Assembly: GCA_029098045.1 (NCBI GenBank)
Contig: JAQXNO010000004.1
Coordinates: forward strand, 1 to 37,746
DNA length: 37,746 nucleotides
Source of the DNA: Bacillota bacterium
Lineage (GTDB): Bacteria; Bacillota; Clostridia; Oscillospirales; Oscillospiraceae
Reading direction: 5' to 3'
The position numbers were made by a program, and so were the translations under genes. Shown piece after piece: positions 24,275 to 32,652 of the stretch; positions within the stretch are counted from its first letter, which is position 1, and each line of letters opens with the position of its first letter. Under the pieces are notes generated by a model. It saw only the letters and a program-made list of their open reading frames with translations. It searched no databases and was not told the origin of the DNA.

Positions 24275-25282
24275 ATGGAATACCGCATATTGGGCAAAAC
24301 AGGTTTGAAGGTTTCGGCCATGGGCTTCGGTGGCATCCCCATTCAGCGCATCGACGCAGCCGGCACCAGACTGCTGATGGAGAAGCTGATTGAGAACGGC
24401 ATCAACTATATTGACACTGCCCGTGGCTACAGCGTCAGTGAATCGTATCTGGGTGAGGCGCTGGAAGGCATCCGCGAGCATTTCATCATTGCCACCAAGA
24501 GCATGGCCCGGGACAAAGCATCCATGGCAAAGGACATCGGCATCAGCCTTTCCAATTTCCGCACAGATTACATCGTTTTGTATCAGGTACACAATCCCAG
24601 CATGGCGCAGTTGGAGCAGATCATCGGTGAAGACGGCGCATTGGAAGCGTTGCTGGAAGCAAAAAGCGCCGGTAAAATCGGTCACATCGGTTTGACCGCT
24701 CACTCCGCAAAGGTTTTTGAAAAAGCATTGGAGCTGGATTGGGTGGAGACAATCATGTTTCCCTACAACATTGTGGAGACGCAAGGCGAAGAGCTCATCA
24801 AAAAGTGTGCCCAAAAGAATATCGGTTTCATCGATATGAAGCCTCTAGCAGGCGGCGCGATTGAGAATGCCACCCTTGCCATGCGGTTTGTGGCAGCCAA
24901 CAGGAATATATCCGTCACCATTCCCGGCATGGCAGAGATTTCAGAGCTTCAGCAGAATCTGGCAGCCGTAAATGATACCACTCCCCTGACCTGCGCAGAA
25001 TATGCAGAAATGGAAAAAATCCGCAAGGAGCTGGGCACCCAGTTCTGCCGCCGCTGCGGCTACTGCGCACCCTGTACCGTCGGGATCAGCATTCCGAATA
25101 TGTTTGTTTTCGAAGGGTATCTGTCCCGGTATGGCCTTGCGGATTGGGCAAAGGGGCGCTACGACGCGCAGCCGAAGACCGCATCCGACTGCATCGGCTG
25201 CGGAATCTGCGAGACCCGCTGTCCCTATCACCTTCCCATCCGTAAGATGCTGGAACGCACCGCGAAAGCTTTCGGTAAGTAA
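24275..25282 (+). CDS. aldo/keto reductase with C-terminal 4Fe-4S domain
   Basis: A 335-residue fusion of an NAD(P)-dependent aldo/keto reductase barrel (about residues 1-235) and a two-cluster ferredoxin-like tail. The barrel has the D47-Y52-K75-H106 tetrad. The tail shows C258-x2-C261-x2-C264-x2-C267 and C306-x2-C309-x2-C312-x3-C316. The first set is unusual (four Cys each two apart) and the second is a normal ferredoxin motif followed by Pro. Such oxidoreductases are common in anaerobes and may couple carbonyl reduction to ferredoxin; the substrate is not known. A double AGGAG/GGAGG ribosome site precedes the ATG and a strong terminator follows. Confidence 0.9.
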   Translation: MEYRILGKTGLKVSAMGFGGIPIQRIDAAGTRLLMEKLIENGINYIDTARGYSVSESYLGEALEGIREHFIIATKSMARDKASMAKDIGISLSNFRTDYIVLYQVHNPSMAQLEQIIGEDGALEALLEAKSAGKIGHIGLTAHSAKVFEKALELDWVETIMFPYNIVETQGEELIKKCAQKNIGFIDMKPLAGGAIENATLAMRFVAANRNISVTIPGMAEISELQQNLAAVNDTTPLTCAEYAEMEKIRKELGTQFCRRCGYCAPCTVGISIPNMFVFEGYLSRYGLADWAKGRYDAQPKTASDCIGCGICETRCPYHLPIRKMLERTAKAFGK

Positions 25283-25297
25283 CCAAAAGGAACCCGG

Positions 25298-25340
25298 AAA
25301 CAGGAGGAAACCGGCAGGCTTTCTCCTGTTTTTTCTTTTT
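25298..25340 (+). terminator. intrinsic terminator of the aldo/keto reductase gene
   Basis: AAACAGGAG (25298-25306) pairs with CTCCTGTTT (25323-25331), extended inside by AAA/TTT past one bulged G. The stem runs into TTTTTTCTTTTT, a textbook U-tract. Confidence 0.85.
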
Positions 25341-25364
25341 GCACTTTTCTTTTTCGCGTTTGTG

Positions 25365-25373
25365 TGCTATACT
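25365..25373 (+). promoter_or_regulatory. extended -10 promoter for tex
   Basis: TG-C-TATACT (25365-25373) forms an extended -10 element 30 nt before the tex ATG. No good -35 box is present at 17 nt. An AAAGGAG ribosome site follows. Confidence 0.5.
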
Positions 25374-25403
25374 ACCTGAATCATATTCAAAAGGAGTTTC
25401 CCT

Positions 25404-27545
25404 ATGCAGACCATTGCAGAAATTCTCTCCCAGGAGCTGGGGCAGAAGCTTCAATATATCGAAAACGTCATTTCCCTGATGGACGAAGGCAATACCATTC
25501 CATTCATTGCCCGTTACCGAAAGGAAATGCATGGTGCCATGGATGATACAACCCTGCGCAATCTGGAGACCAGACTTGCTTATCTGCGGAATCTGCAGAC
25601 CCGCCGGGATGAAGTGAAGAAATCCATTGAGAATCAAGGAAAAATGACGGAAGAATTGTCTGCCGCCATTGACAACGCGGTGACCTTATCTGAAGTAGAA
25701 GACCTCTACCGGCCCTATAAACAGAAACGCCGTACCCGTGCCAGTGTCGCCCGGGAAAAAGGGTTGGAGCCGCTTGCTGCCGCAATATTTGCTCAGGATG
25801 GGCAAGACCCCGAAGTGCTTGCAGCAGGCTATGTAGACCAGGAGAAGGGTGTTGCTACCATTGAGGACGCGCTGGCTGGCGCAAGTGATATCATCGCCGA
25901 GGATCTTTCCGATGACGCAGCCATCCGCAAGCAGCTGCGGGAACTGATGAACCGTAAAGGTGTACTGACGTGTAAGGCGGAAGACGAAGATCCCGATTCC
26001 GTTTACCGCATTTATTACGATTTCAGTATGCCCATCGCACGGCTGCAGGATCATCAGATTCTCGCCATTAACCGGGGAGAAAAGGAGGGTGTTCTGAAAT
26101 CCGGCATCACACTTGCAGGCAATGAGGGTGCGGCGCTGGTGTGCCGCGCCGCATTGAAGCCAACCGCGCATGTGTCCACGTTTGTCCGCGCAGCGGCGGA
26201 GGATGCCTACGAGCGGCTGATCTTCCCCTCCATCCAGCGGGAGATTCGCGCCGAACTGACAGAACGTGCCGGCGCCGGTGCCATCCGCAATTTTGCGCTT
26301 AATCTGAAACCGCTTCTGATGCAGCGTCCCGTCAAGGGTTTTGTCACCATGGGTCTGGACCCCGGATACCGCAATGGCTGTAAGGTTGCGGTGGTCGATG
26401 CCACCGGCAAGGTGCTGGCAACTTCCGTGGTGTATCCCACCTTCAGCGAGCGCAAAAAGCAGGAAGCCATTGATACCCTTGATAAGCTGATGCTTCGCTA
26501 TGGGGTACAGCATATTGCCATCGGCAACGGTACTGCGTCCCGGGAGACGGAAGCCATGACAGTGGAGCTGCTGAAAAAGCACCCCAATGCCAGCTATATG
26601 ATCGTCAATGAAGCCGGTGCCTCCGTTTACTCCGCCTCTCCCCTCGCGGCAGAGGAATTCCCGGAGTTTGATGTGAATCTGCGTTCTGCGGTTTCCATTG
26701 CCCGAAGACTGCAGGATCCCCTGGCTGAACTGGTCAAAATTGACCCAAAAGCAATCGGTGTCGGTCAGTACCAGCACGACTGTCCCCAAAAGGAGCTGGA
26801 TGCCGCCCTCGGTGCGGTGGTGGAAGACTGTGTCAATGCAGTGGGTGTTGACGTCAATACCGCATCGCGGAGTCTTCTGCAGCAGATTTCCGGTCTGACC
26901 GCCACAACCGCGAAAAATATCGTTGCTTTCCGGGAAGAGAACGGCCCCTTCACAAGTCGCGCACAGCTGAAAAAGGTTCCCAAGCTTGGCCCCAAAGCCT
27001 TTGAGCAATCCGCCGGCTTCCTGCGGGTTCCGGAGAGCAAGGAAGTGCTTGACAACACGGGCATTCACCCTGAATCCTATGACGCTGCCAGAAATCTGCT
27101 GAACCTGCTCGGCTATGGCAGAGGTGACAGCTTTGCCGGACTGTCCGAGCGGCTGAACGCCTTCGGCAGTGCAAAGGCAGCCGCAGTCTGCGGTGTCGGA
27201 GAACCCACATTGCTGGATATTGCCAAAGAACTGGCCAAACCCGGCCGTGACCCCCGTGATGACCTCCCCGCCCCGATTCTGCGGAAGGATGTTCTGGAAA
27301 TGAAGGATCTGAAACCCGGCATGGAATTGACCGGTACGGTTCGAAACGTGATCGATTTCGGTGTGTTCGTGGATGTGGGCGTCCACCAGGATGGCCTTGT
27401 GCATATTTCTCAGGTTGCAAACCGCCGGCTGCGTCATCCCAGCGAAGCAGTCAAGGTGGGAGATGTCGTAAATGTGGTGGTTTTGGAAGTAGATGAAAAG
27501 CGCCACCGCATCAGTCTTTCCATGAAGCAGGCAAAACAGAATTAA
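25404..27545 (+). CDS. tex: Tex-family RNA-binding transcription accessory protein
   Basis: A 713-residue Tex/YhgF protein related to eukaryotic Spt6 and thought to act on transcription and RNA. Order of domains: N-terminal helical Tex region (FIARYRKEMHGAMDD, VEDLYRPYKQKRRT), a YqgF-like RNase H fold from about residue 315 (MGLDPGYRNGCKVAVVDATG), a helix-hairpin-helix region around 485-545 (LLQQISGLTATTAKNIVAFREE), and a C-terminal S1 domain (about 630-708, DFGVFVDVGVHQDGLVHISQ). The length matches the family. It is flanked by strong terminators on both sides and so is monocistronic. Confidence 0.96.
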   Translation: MQTIAEILSQELGQKLQYIENVISLMDEGNTIPFIARYRKEMHGAMDDTTLRNLETRLAYLRNLQTRRDEVKKSIENQGKMTEELSAAIDNAVTLSEVEDLYRPYKQKRRTRASVAREKGLEPLAAAIFAQDGQDPEVLAAGYVDQEKGVATIEDALAGASDIIAEDLSDDAAIRKQLRELMNRKGVLTCKAEDEDPDSVYRIYYDFSMPIARLQDHQILAINRGEKEGVLKSGITLAGNEGAALVCRAALKPTAHVSTFVRAAAEDAYERLIFPSIQREIRAELTERAGAGAIRNFALNLKPLLMQRPVKGFVTMGLDPGYRNGCKVAVVDATGKVLATSVVYPTFSERKKQEAIDTLDKLMLRYGVQHIAIGNGTASRETEAMTVELLKKHPNASYMIVNEAGASVYSASPLAAEEFPEFDVNLRSAVSIARRLQDPLAELVKIDPKAIGVGQYQHDCPQKELDAALGAVVEDCVNAVGVDVNTASRSLLQQISGLTATTAKNIVAFREENGPFTSRAQLKKVPKLGPKAFEQSAGFLRVPESKEVLDNTGIHPESYDAARNLLNLLGYGRGDSFAGLSERLNAFGSAKAAAVCGVGEPTLLDIAKELAKPGRDPRDDLPAPILRKDVLEMKDLKPGMELTGTVRNVIDFGVFVDVGVHQDGLVHISQVANRRLRHPSEAVKVGDVVNVVVLEVDEKRHRISLSMKQAKQN

Positions 27546-27548
27546 GGC

Positions 27549-27590
27549 AATACCGCAGGATATTCCTGCGGTATTTTGTTTCTATTTTGT
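27549..27590 (+). terminator. intrinsic terminator of tex
   Basis: A perfect 12-bp stem, AATACCGCAGGA (27549-27560) with its complement (27564-27575), a 3-nt loop, and then TTTTGTTTCTATTTTG. Confidence 0.85.
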
Positions 27591-27610
27591 AACTTATTTG
27601 GCAGCTGCCC

Positions 27611-27639
27611 TTGACTTTCGTCGTAAACCGTCGTATAAT
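27611..27639 (+). promoter_or_regulatory. sigma-A promoter for the LRR protein and microprotein
   Basis: TTGACT (27611-27616), 17 nt, TATAAT (27634-27639). The ATG at 27672 follows a GGAG site. Confidence 0.8.
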
Positions 27640-27671
27640 TCATGGAGATTCCCTCAGAATGGAGCATTTAT

Positions 27672-29387
27672 ATGAAGAATTCAGCCAAAAGGTTGGTACC
27701 GATTCTGTTGGCATTTCTGATCATTGCCAGTGTGTTTTGGTACTGCTTTGTTTATGACCGAGACTTTACCCGGGATATGCTGCTTCAGCAGGCCCGCTAT
27801 CATTCCACCAACGGCAATCCCAAAATTGCATCCTGGTTTTATGATCTGGCTTACCGGCACTCCGGTCAGGATGAAAATGTTGCCATTGAGCTGGCTAACC
27901 AGTTTAAGGCTGACGGCAATTACACCAAGGCAGAGTATACGCTCTCCAATGCAATTGCCGATGGCGGTACGGCAGAGCTTTATATTGCACTTTGCAAAAC
28001 CTATGTGGAGCAGGATAAATTGCTGGATGCGGTAAATATGCTTGACAACATCGCCGATGCGTCCATCAAGGCAGAGATCGATGCCGTCCGCCCTGCCGCT
28101 CCCGTGGCCGATCCCCTCCCCGGCTTTTACAGCGAGTATATCCCTGTGAGCCTCTCCACTCCCTCCGGCACTATATATTATACGACCAACGGAGAATATC
28201 CTTCTGTTGAGGATGCCCCCTTTACGGATGCCGTTACCCTGGGCGGCGGTGAGACCCTGATTTATGCGGTAAGCGTGGACGACAATGGTCTGGTCAGTCC
28301 CCGCAGCATTTACGCTTATACCGTCGGCGGCGTGATTGAAGAAGTGATGTTCGAGGATTCCGCAATTGAAAGCGCTGTCCGCCAACTGATCGGGCGAAAC
28401 GACGGAGAACCTCTGTATACCAGTGAATTGTGGAACATCAGTTCTTTTTCTGTTCCCAAAGAAGCGAAATACTGCGATGACCTGACAAAGCTGTCCTATC
28501 TGAAATCCCTTGAGATTTCCGAGCAAACCTTTGACTCCCTGCGGTTTCTTTCTTCTTTGAGCAGCCTGACGGAGTTGACAATTACTGATTGCCGGTTTGG
28601 CGCTGAAGAATTGTCCGTCATCGCCGCACTGCCCAATCTGCAGCATCTGACGCTATCCAATTGCGGACTATCCACCGTCTCCGGTCTGGAGAATGCCCAG
28701 AGTCTCATCTCTTTGAATCTTGCCAACAACACCGTCAGAAATCTGGAGCCGATCGCACGAATGGTGAAGCTCCAGGACCTTGATTTGCAGCACAACGCGC
28801 TGACCGGTCTGAATTCTCTGAGCGGTTTGAATGAGTTGCAGAAGCTGAATGTATCCTACAACTCTCTGACTTCTCTTGCGCCCCTTGCTACATGCACCAA
28901 GCTGGCATGGCTGGATGTTAATAATAATGAGATTGGCACACTGAGCGGCATCAACAATCTGCCGCTTCTGAGTTACCTCGCGGCAAACCACAACAATTTG
29001 TCCGATCTTTCCCTTTTGAGTGAAAGTATCATGCTGACAGAGCTGTATGTGGCAGACAATGAGCTGACAGACATCACTTGCCTTGGTTCTCTGAACAATC
29101 TGGAGGTGCTTGATTTTTCCAGCAATCAGATAGAAGTGCTGCCCGCCTGGTCAAATGATGCCAGCCTGCGCATCATCGACGGATCTCACAACAAGGTAAG
29201 CTCTTTGGCCAATTTGAAAAATCAGATGAATCTGACCCATGTTTATATGGATTACAATGCCATTACTTCCATTTCCGACCTGCAGAACTGCTACAAGCTG
29301 GTGATGGTCAATGTTTACGGCAACAAAATCGACGGTGTACGTGAACTGACCGATCATGACATCATTGTCAATTGGGATCCCACCTGA
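27672..29387 (+). CDS. membrane-anchored TPR/leucine-rich-repeat protein
   Basis: A 571-residue protein. The N-terminal helix at about residues 7-27 (VPILLAFLIIASVFWYCFVY), flanked by KRL and RDFTRD, is a signal anchor, so the rest probably faces outward. Residues about 40-140 look like TPR-type helical repeats. Residues about 150-225 resemble the CHB_HEX-type beta domain (TPSGTIYYTTNGEYPS). From about 270 to the end there are at least a dozen SDS22/internalin-like leucine-rich repeats with LTxLxxLxNLxxLxLxxN rhythm and no LPXTG anchor. It is an adhesion or protein-binding surface protein by architecture; the ligand is unknown. ATG 27672 follows GGAG by 8 nt. Confidence 0.85.
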   Translation: MKNSAKRLVPILLAFLIIASVFWYCFVYDRDFTRDMLLQQARYHSTNGNPKIASWFYDLAYRHSGQDENVAIELANQFKADGNYTKAEYTLSNAIADGGTAELYIALCKTYVEQDKLLDAVNMLDNIADASIKAEIDAVRPAAPVADPLPGFYSEYIPVSLSTPSGTIYYTTNGEYPSVEDAPFTDAVTLGGGETLIYAVSVDDNGLVSPRSIYAYTVGGVIEEVMFEDSAIESAVRQLIGRNDGEPLYTSELWNISSFSVPKEAKYCDDLTKLSYLKSLEISEQTFDSLRFLSSLSSLTELTITDCRFGAEELSVIAALPNLQHLTLSNCGLSTVSGLENAQSLISLNLANNTVRNLEPIARMVKLQDLDLQHNALTGLNSLSGLNELQKLNVSYNSLTSLAPLATCTKLAWLDVNNNEIGTLSGINNLPLLSYLAANHNNLSDLSLLSESIMLTELYVADNELTDITCLGSLNNLEVLDFSSNQIEVLPAWSNDASLRIIDGSHNKVSSLANLKNQMNLTHVYMDYNAITSISDLQNCYKLVMVNVYGNKIDGVRELTDHDIIVNWDPT

Positions 29388-29393
29388 GACGCT

Positions 29394-29540
29394 ATGTGTA
29401 ATGTCTGCAGTATTGGTGTGATTGGCTGTGCCGATGGCCCTACCGCCATCTTTATCACAGGCAGCTTCCCCTGGGGCTTGCTCCTTCTGGCAGCAATCTG
29501 CGCCGCAGCGGCTATCTGGTTTTTCAAAAGAAAAAAGTAA
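29394..29540 (+). CDS. 48-residue microprotein with OadB-like GxxDGPTAIF motif
   Basis: This short reading frame begins 6 nt after the LRR gene stop and ends 2 nt before a strong terminator, so it is on the same transcript. Its N-terminal half (SIGVIGCADGPTAIFITG) closely matches the conserved motif in the beta subunit of Na+-translocating decarboxylases (OadB/MmdB/GcdB), where the Asp of GADGPT is essential for Na+ movement. A hydrophobic helix (about residues 26-44) and a KRKK tail follow. Here the usual GGADG is GCADG. The full subunit has about 400 residues, so this is not a functional pump. No clear ribosome site is seen; coupling to the LRR gene is likely. Cysteines are at 2, 5, 12 and 36. 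Confidence 0.7.
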   Translation: MCNVCSIGVIGCADGPTAIFITGSFPWGLLLLAAICAAAAIWFFKRKK

Positions 29541-29542
29541 CA

Positions 29543-29597
29543 AAAAATCCACCGAATTGTGACACCCGGTATCGGAGTTACAATTCGGTGGATTTTT
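29543..29597. terminator. strong terminator after the microprotein gene
   Basis: A perfect 18-bp stem (29543-29560 with 29580-29597) with AAAAA and TTTTT at its base. The 19-nt loop contains a CCG/CGG mini-stem. It can work on both strands between converging transcripts. Confidence 0.8.
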
Positions 29598-29628
29598 GAT
29601 TAATACTAATTCTTATTTGGAAGATTTA

Positions 29629-29736
29629 ATCAGCGGCGCAGGGATATTGGCGCAAGACAAGGCAAAAGGAGCGCAGCCATACTCTATGTATGGCAAGTGA
29701 CGATAACGCAGTATTGCGTCAATAGGCCCAGCTGAT
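29629..29736. repeat. long imperfect palindromic repeat (family A, copy 2)
   Basis: Outer arms ATCAGC (29629-29634) and GCTGAT (29731-29736); middle arms TATTGGCGCAAGAC (about 29645-29658) and GTATTGCGTCAATA (about 29711-29724); inner arms GCCATAC and GTATGGC around a TCTAT tip. The layout and the TACTnTATGTAT tip match the element at 11-121. Weaker complementarity continues outward (TACTAATTCTTA against TAAGGATTCGTA) into the last codons of pncC, so the full element may run from about 29600 to 29765. Confidence 0.7.
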
Positions 29737-29750
29737 ATGAAAGATTTTAA

Positions 29751-30224
29751 TTAAGGATTCGTATAACCATTGTATTGCAGGATCAGTTCCAGCGCGGCTT
29801 CAATGGTCTGGGTGCGCACCGCGTCCCGATTCCCCTGAAAACAGAAATGCCGGACAACTGTCGCATGTGCATCCTCATAGCCAATGAAAACTGTACCAAC
29901 GGGATTTCCATATTCGTCGCCGGTGGGTCCGGCAAGTCCCGTGACAGACACCGCAATGTCGGCATCAAGCAGCATGCGTACTCCGGCGGCCATCTGACCC
30001 GCCACCTGTTCGGAAACAGCCCCGTACCGTTCCAGAGTATCCCTCTGCACGCCGAGCACCGACTGCTTCACTTCGTTGGTATAGCTGATGACACCACCTT
30101 TGTAGACGGCACTGCTGCCCGGCACGGCTGTCAGTGCCGCGCCGATGCCGCCGCCGGTACAGCTTTCAGCCGTGGCAAGCGTCTTCCCGGAGAGCCGTTT
30201 GATTACTTCAGATGCGCGGCTCAT
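29751..30224 (-). CDS. pncC: nicotinamide-nucleotide amidase (CinA C-terminal domain)
   Basis: A stand-alone CinA-C domain (157 aa) that deamidates NMN to NaMN, recycling the pyridine nucleotide released by DNA ligase and other reactions. Signature segments are TLATAESCTGGGIGAALT, GGVISYTNEVKQSVLGV, and SVTGLAGPTGDEYGNPVGTVFIG. The N-terminal COG1058 half of full CinA is absent. ATG 30224 is chosen: GGAG lies 7 nt upstream (the adjacent ATG at 30227 is also possible). It overlaps thiI by 17 nt. The last codons (YTNP) lie in the outer arm of the neighbouring palindrome. Confidence 0.93.
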   Translation of the reverse strand: MSRASEVIKRLSGKTLATAESCTGGGIGAALTAVPGSSAVYKGGVISYTNEVKQSVLGVQRDTLERYGAVSEQVAGQMAAGVRMLLDADIAVSVTGLAGPTGDEYGNPVGTVFIGYEDAHATVVRHFCFQGNRDAVRTQTIEAALELILQYNGYTNP

Positions 30225-31398
30225 CATAATACTCCAGCTTGAACTTCTCAATATTATCCATCGCTCTCGTAATCAGTGCTTCCCGATCCAGATTCCGCTC
30301 CGCATACAGCAGCTGCTCCAGCGTGGGCTTTGTTTTGGGATGCTTGGGCGTGAAGACGGTACAGCAATCCTCGTAGGGTAGAATGGAAGTCTCCAATGTG
30401 CCGATCTTCCGGGCTATGGTGACAATTTCTTCCTTATCCATGCCGATAAGCGGCATAAAAATCGGGATGTCCACCACGGCACCGGTGACAGCCATGGCTT
30501 CCATGGTCTGGGAAGCAACCTGTCCCAGGTTCTCACCGGTAATCAGGGCGCCGCATCCGTCATGTTTGGCAAGGCGCATGCTGATTTCCATCATAAAGCG
30601 GCGCATGATCAGGGTGAAGTATTCTTCCGGGCACTTGTCACGGATTGCCTCCTGAATCTCGGTAAAGCCCACCACGTTGACCGTCATCTTGCCGGAGAAC
30701 CTGGTAACCAGTCTGGCCAGTTCCAAAACTTTGTCCTTGGCCAGTTGGGAGGTGTATGGGTAAGAGAAGAAGTGAACCGCCTCGACCTCTACGCCCCGCT
30801 TGGCAATCATGTAGGCCGCTACGGGCGAATCGATACCGCCGGACAGCAGCACCATGGCACGTCCGCCAACGCCTGTGGGTAAGCCGCCTGCACCGGGCAC
30901 TGCGGGTCCATGGACATATGCGGCCAGATCACGGATCTCCACAAAAACAGTGTAGTCAGGGTGATGAACATCCACTTCCACATGAGGATGTGCTTCCGCA
31001 AGACGTCCGCCGATGTCCTGAGAAAGCTGGATGGACGTCATGGGGAAAGCCTTGTCGGAACGCTTGGACTCCACCTTGAAAGACCTGGCACAGTCCAGAT
31101 CATCGCCCAGGTACTCCTCAATGGCGTTAAAAATGGCGTCCAGATTCTTTTCACAGGCGCGGCTGCGGCACAGGGATACCACACCAAAAATGCTGCTGCA
31201 GGCTTCCCATGCGCCGTCCACATCACAGCTGTCATCCATCGGCTCCACATACAGCGTGGACTGCATCAGATACACATCAAAATTGCCGTAGTATTTCATG
31301 CGGCGGCGCACGTTCTGACGCAGTCTGGATTCAAACTGACGCTTGTTTGCGCCCTTCAGGACAATCTCGCCCAGCTTTAGCAGAAAAATCTCTTTCAT
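30208..31398 (-). CDS. thiI: tRNA 4-thiouridine sulfurtransferase
   Basis: Transfers sulfur to U8 of tRNA and, in many bacteria, to the ThiS carrier for thiazole synthesis. The 396-residue chain has an N-terminal ferredoxin-like and THUMP region (about residues 1-165) and a PP-loop ATP pyrophosphatase domain starting with VLLSGGIDSPVAAY near residue 183. There is no C-terminal rhodanese domain, as usual for Firmicutes, where a dedicated cysteine desulfurase supplies sulfur. ATG 31398 is preferred because GAGG lies 5 nt upstream; an in-frame ATG at 31413 lacks a site. pncC overlaps its 3' end. Confidence 0.94.
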   Translation of the reverse strand: MKEIFLLKLGEIVLKGANKRQFESRLRQNVRRRMKYYGNFDVYLMQSTLYVEPMDDSCDVDGAWEACSSIFGVVSLCRSRACEKNLDAIFNAIEEYLGDDLDCARSFKVESKRSDKAFPMTSIQLSQDIGGRLAEAHPHVEVDVHHPDYTVFVEIRDLAAYVHGPAVPGAGGLPTGVGGRAMVLLSGGIDSPVAAYMIAKRGVEVEAVHFFSYPYTSQLAKDKVLELARLVTRFSGKMTVNVVGFTEIQEAIRDKCPEEYFTLIMRRFMMEISMRLAKHDGCGALITGENLGQVASQTMEAMAVTGAVVDIPIFMPLIGMDKEEIVTIARKIGTLETSILPYEDCCTVFTPKHPKTKPTLEQLLYAERNLDREALITRAMDNIEKFKLEYYDEPRI

Positions 31399-31444
31399 AA
31401 TTACCTCAAACATTCTTGATCTCTATATGCCCCGTAAACGCCGC

Positions 31445-32572
31445 CTACGAACGGCAGGACGTATCCTTTTCCCGGTACATCGCTTTATCCATATCCGACA
31501 GAAACGCATCCGTATCGTATCCATCATAATAGGCGCTGCCAATGGAGAGGGATAGTGTGTAGGGCTTCTCTTTCTTTTGGTTCAGTTGGTCAACCTGATT
31601 CCGAATTGTTCGCATCAAGTCCTCTGTTTGTTCCTGTGAGCTGCCGGGGAGCAGAACAACAAACTCGTCACCGCCGATACGCAGGACGATGGAACCAATC
31701 GGCGCGGATTTCCGCAGCAGACTGCCAATGGTGCGTATGACATCGTCTCCAACCAAGTGTCCGTAGCTGTCATTGATCATCTTATATCTGTCAATATCCA
31801 TCATGATTCCATAGACGTTGCCAATGCTCTTTCGCCGGATCAGCGTAAATGCATGAGCAAGGTAGTTTCGGTTGTAAAGCCCGGACATGTCATCCAGGAA
31901 GGCGCTTTCACTCTGCAGGTTCAACTGCACAAAAATGAATGCAATGGATACTGTCAGCCATCCGATGGTAATCCCGTAGAAAAGGCCCTGGATGATTGTT
32001 CCCACCACACACGGAACAATAAAGTACAACACGGGAAAGAACTGCACATTCGGGATCTTTTTCCAGGAACGGAAGGTGATAATCACACTGTACAAATAGT
32101 AACCGCCTAGCAACAGATAGACTGCCAGACAGTACTTTCCTCTGACATAGAGATTATCCGGGGAAATCTCAAACAGAATCGCCGCGCCGAACATATCCGC
32201 AAGAAGCAAAAGCAAAATAATTACTGTTGGGATACCGAGCCATACAGCTTTTTTCTTCACAGGAATCCCGTTCCTGTGAATACGATAAACGGAGTAAAGG
32301 CACCATACATATCCAACAACGACCGTTGCACCAACGCAAAAAGCGTTGACCAAATACAGGAGGGCACGGCTGAACGGGAAGCACTTTCCGTCGATCAAAA
32401 AGCAGATGATCTCCGCGATGTTGGCAGCAAAGGTGACAAGAAGCATAATATCAAACAGCCTCTCACCTTTTGTTTTTGTCTTGCGGTATTTTGACCTTGA
32501 CAGATGCAGCATTGCGACCAGCGCAGCGCCAACACCGTTGGCCACCACAATTTCACTCAGATTCGGATTCAT
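31445..32572 (-). CDS. membrane diguanylate cyclase (GGDEF protein)
   Basis: A 375-residue protein with about seven or eight N-terminal transmembrane helices (residues 8-225) and a C-terminal GGDEF domain (about 230-370) that makes cyclic di-GMP from two GTP. The active site R-I-G300-G-D302-E-F is intact and DDMSGLYNRNYL opens the domain. The usual allosteric RxxD inhibitory site five residues before GGDEF is absent (the segment reads SIVLRIGG), so product inhibition is likely lost. No EAL or PilZ partner lies nearby. The membrane part has no recognisable sensor fold. A GAGG ribosome site lies 7 nt before the ATG. Confidence 0.9.
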   Translation of the reverse strand: MNPNLSEIVVANGVGAALVAMLHLSRSKYRKTKTKGERLFDIMLLVTFAANIAEIICFLIDGKCFPFSRALLYLVNAFCVGATVVVGYVWCLYSVYRIHRNGIPVKKKAVWLGIPTVIILLLLLADMFGAAILFEISPDNLYVRGKYCLAVYLLLGGYYLYSVIITFRSWKKIPNVQFFPVLYFIVPCVVGTIIQGLFYGITIGWLTVSIAFIFVQLNLQSESAFLDDMSGLYNRNYLAHAFTLIRRKSIGNVYGIMMDIDRYKMINDSYGHLVGDDVIRTIGSLLRKSAPIGSIVLRIGGDEFVVLLPGSSQEQTEDLMRTIRNQVDQLNQKKEKPYTLSLSIGSAYYDGYDTDAFLSDMDKAMYREKDTSCRS

Positions 32573-32652
32573 AGAAAAACCTCAATCCGCGGCACTGATA
32601 CGGCACATTTACAGGATGCGCACGCAAAAAACCGCAATCGTTACGGGGGGAA

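Noticed and set aside
25686-27506. 606-codon minus-strand frame
   Set aside because: Antisense shadow of tex; no recognisable domain and no ribosome site.
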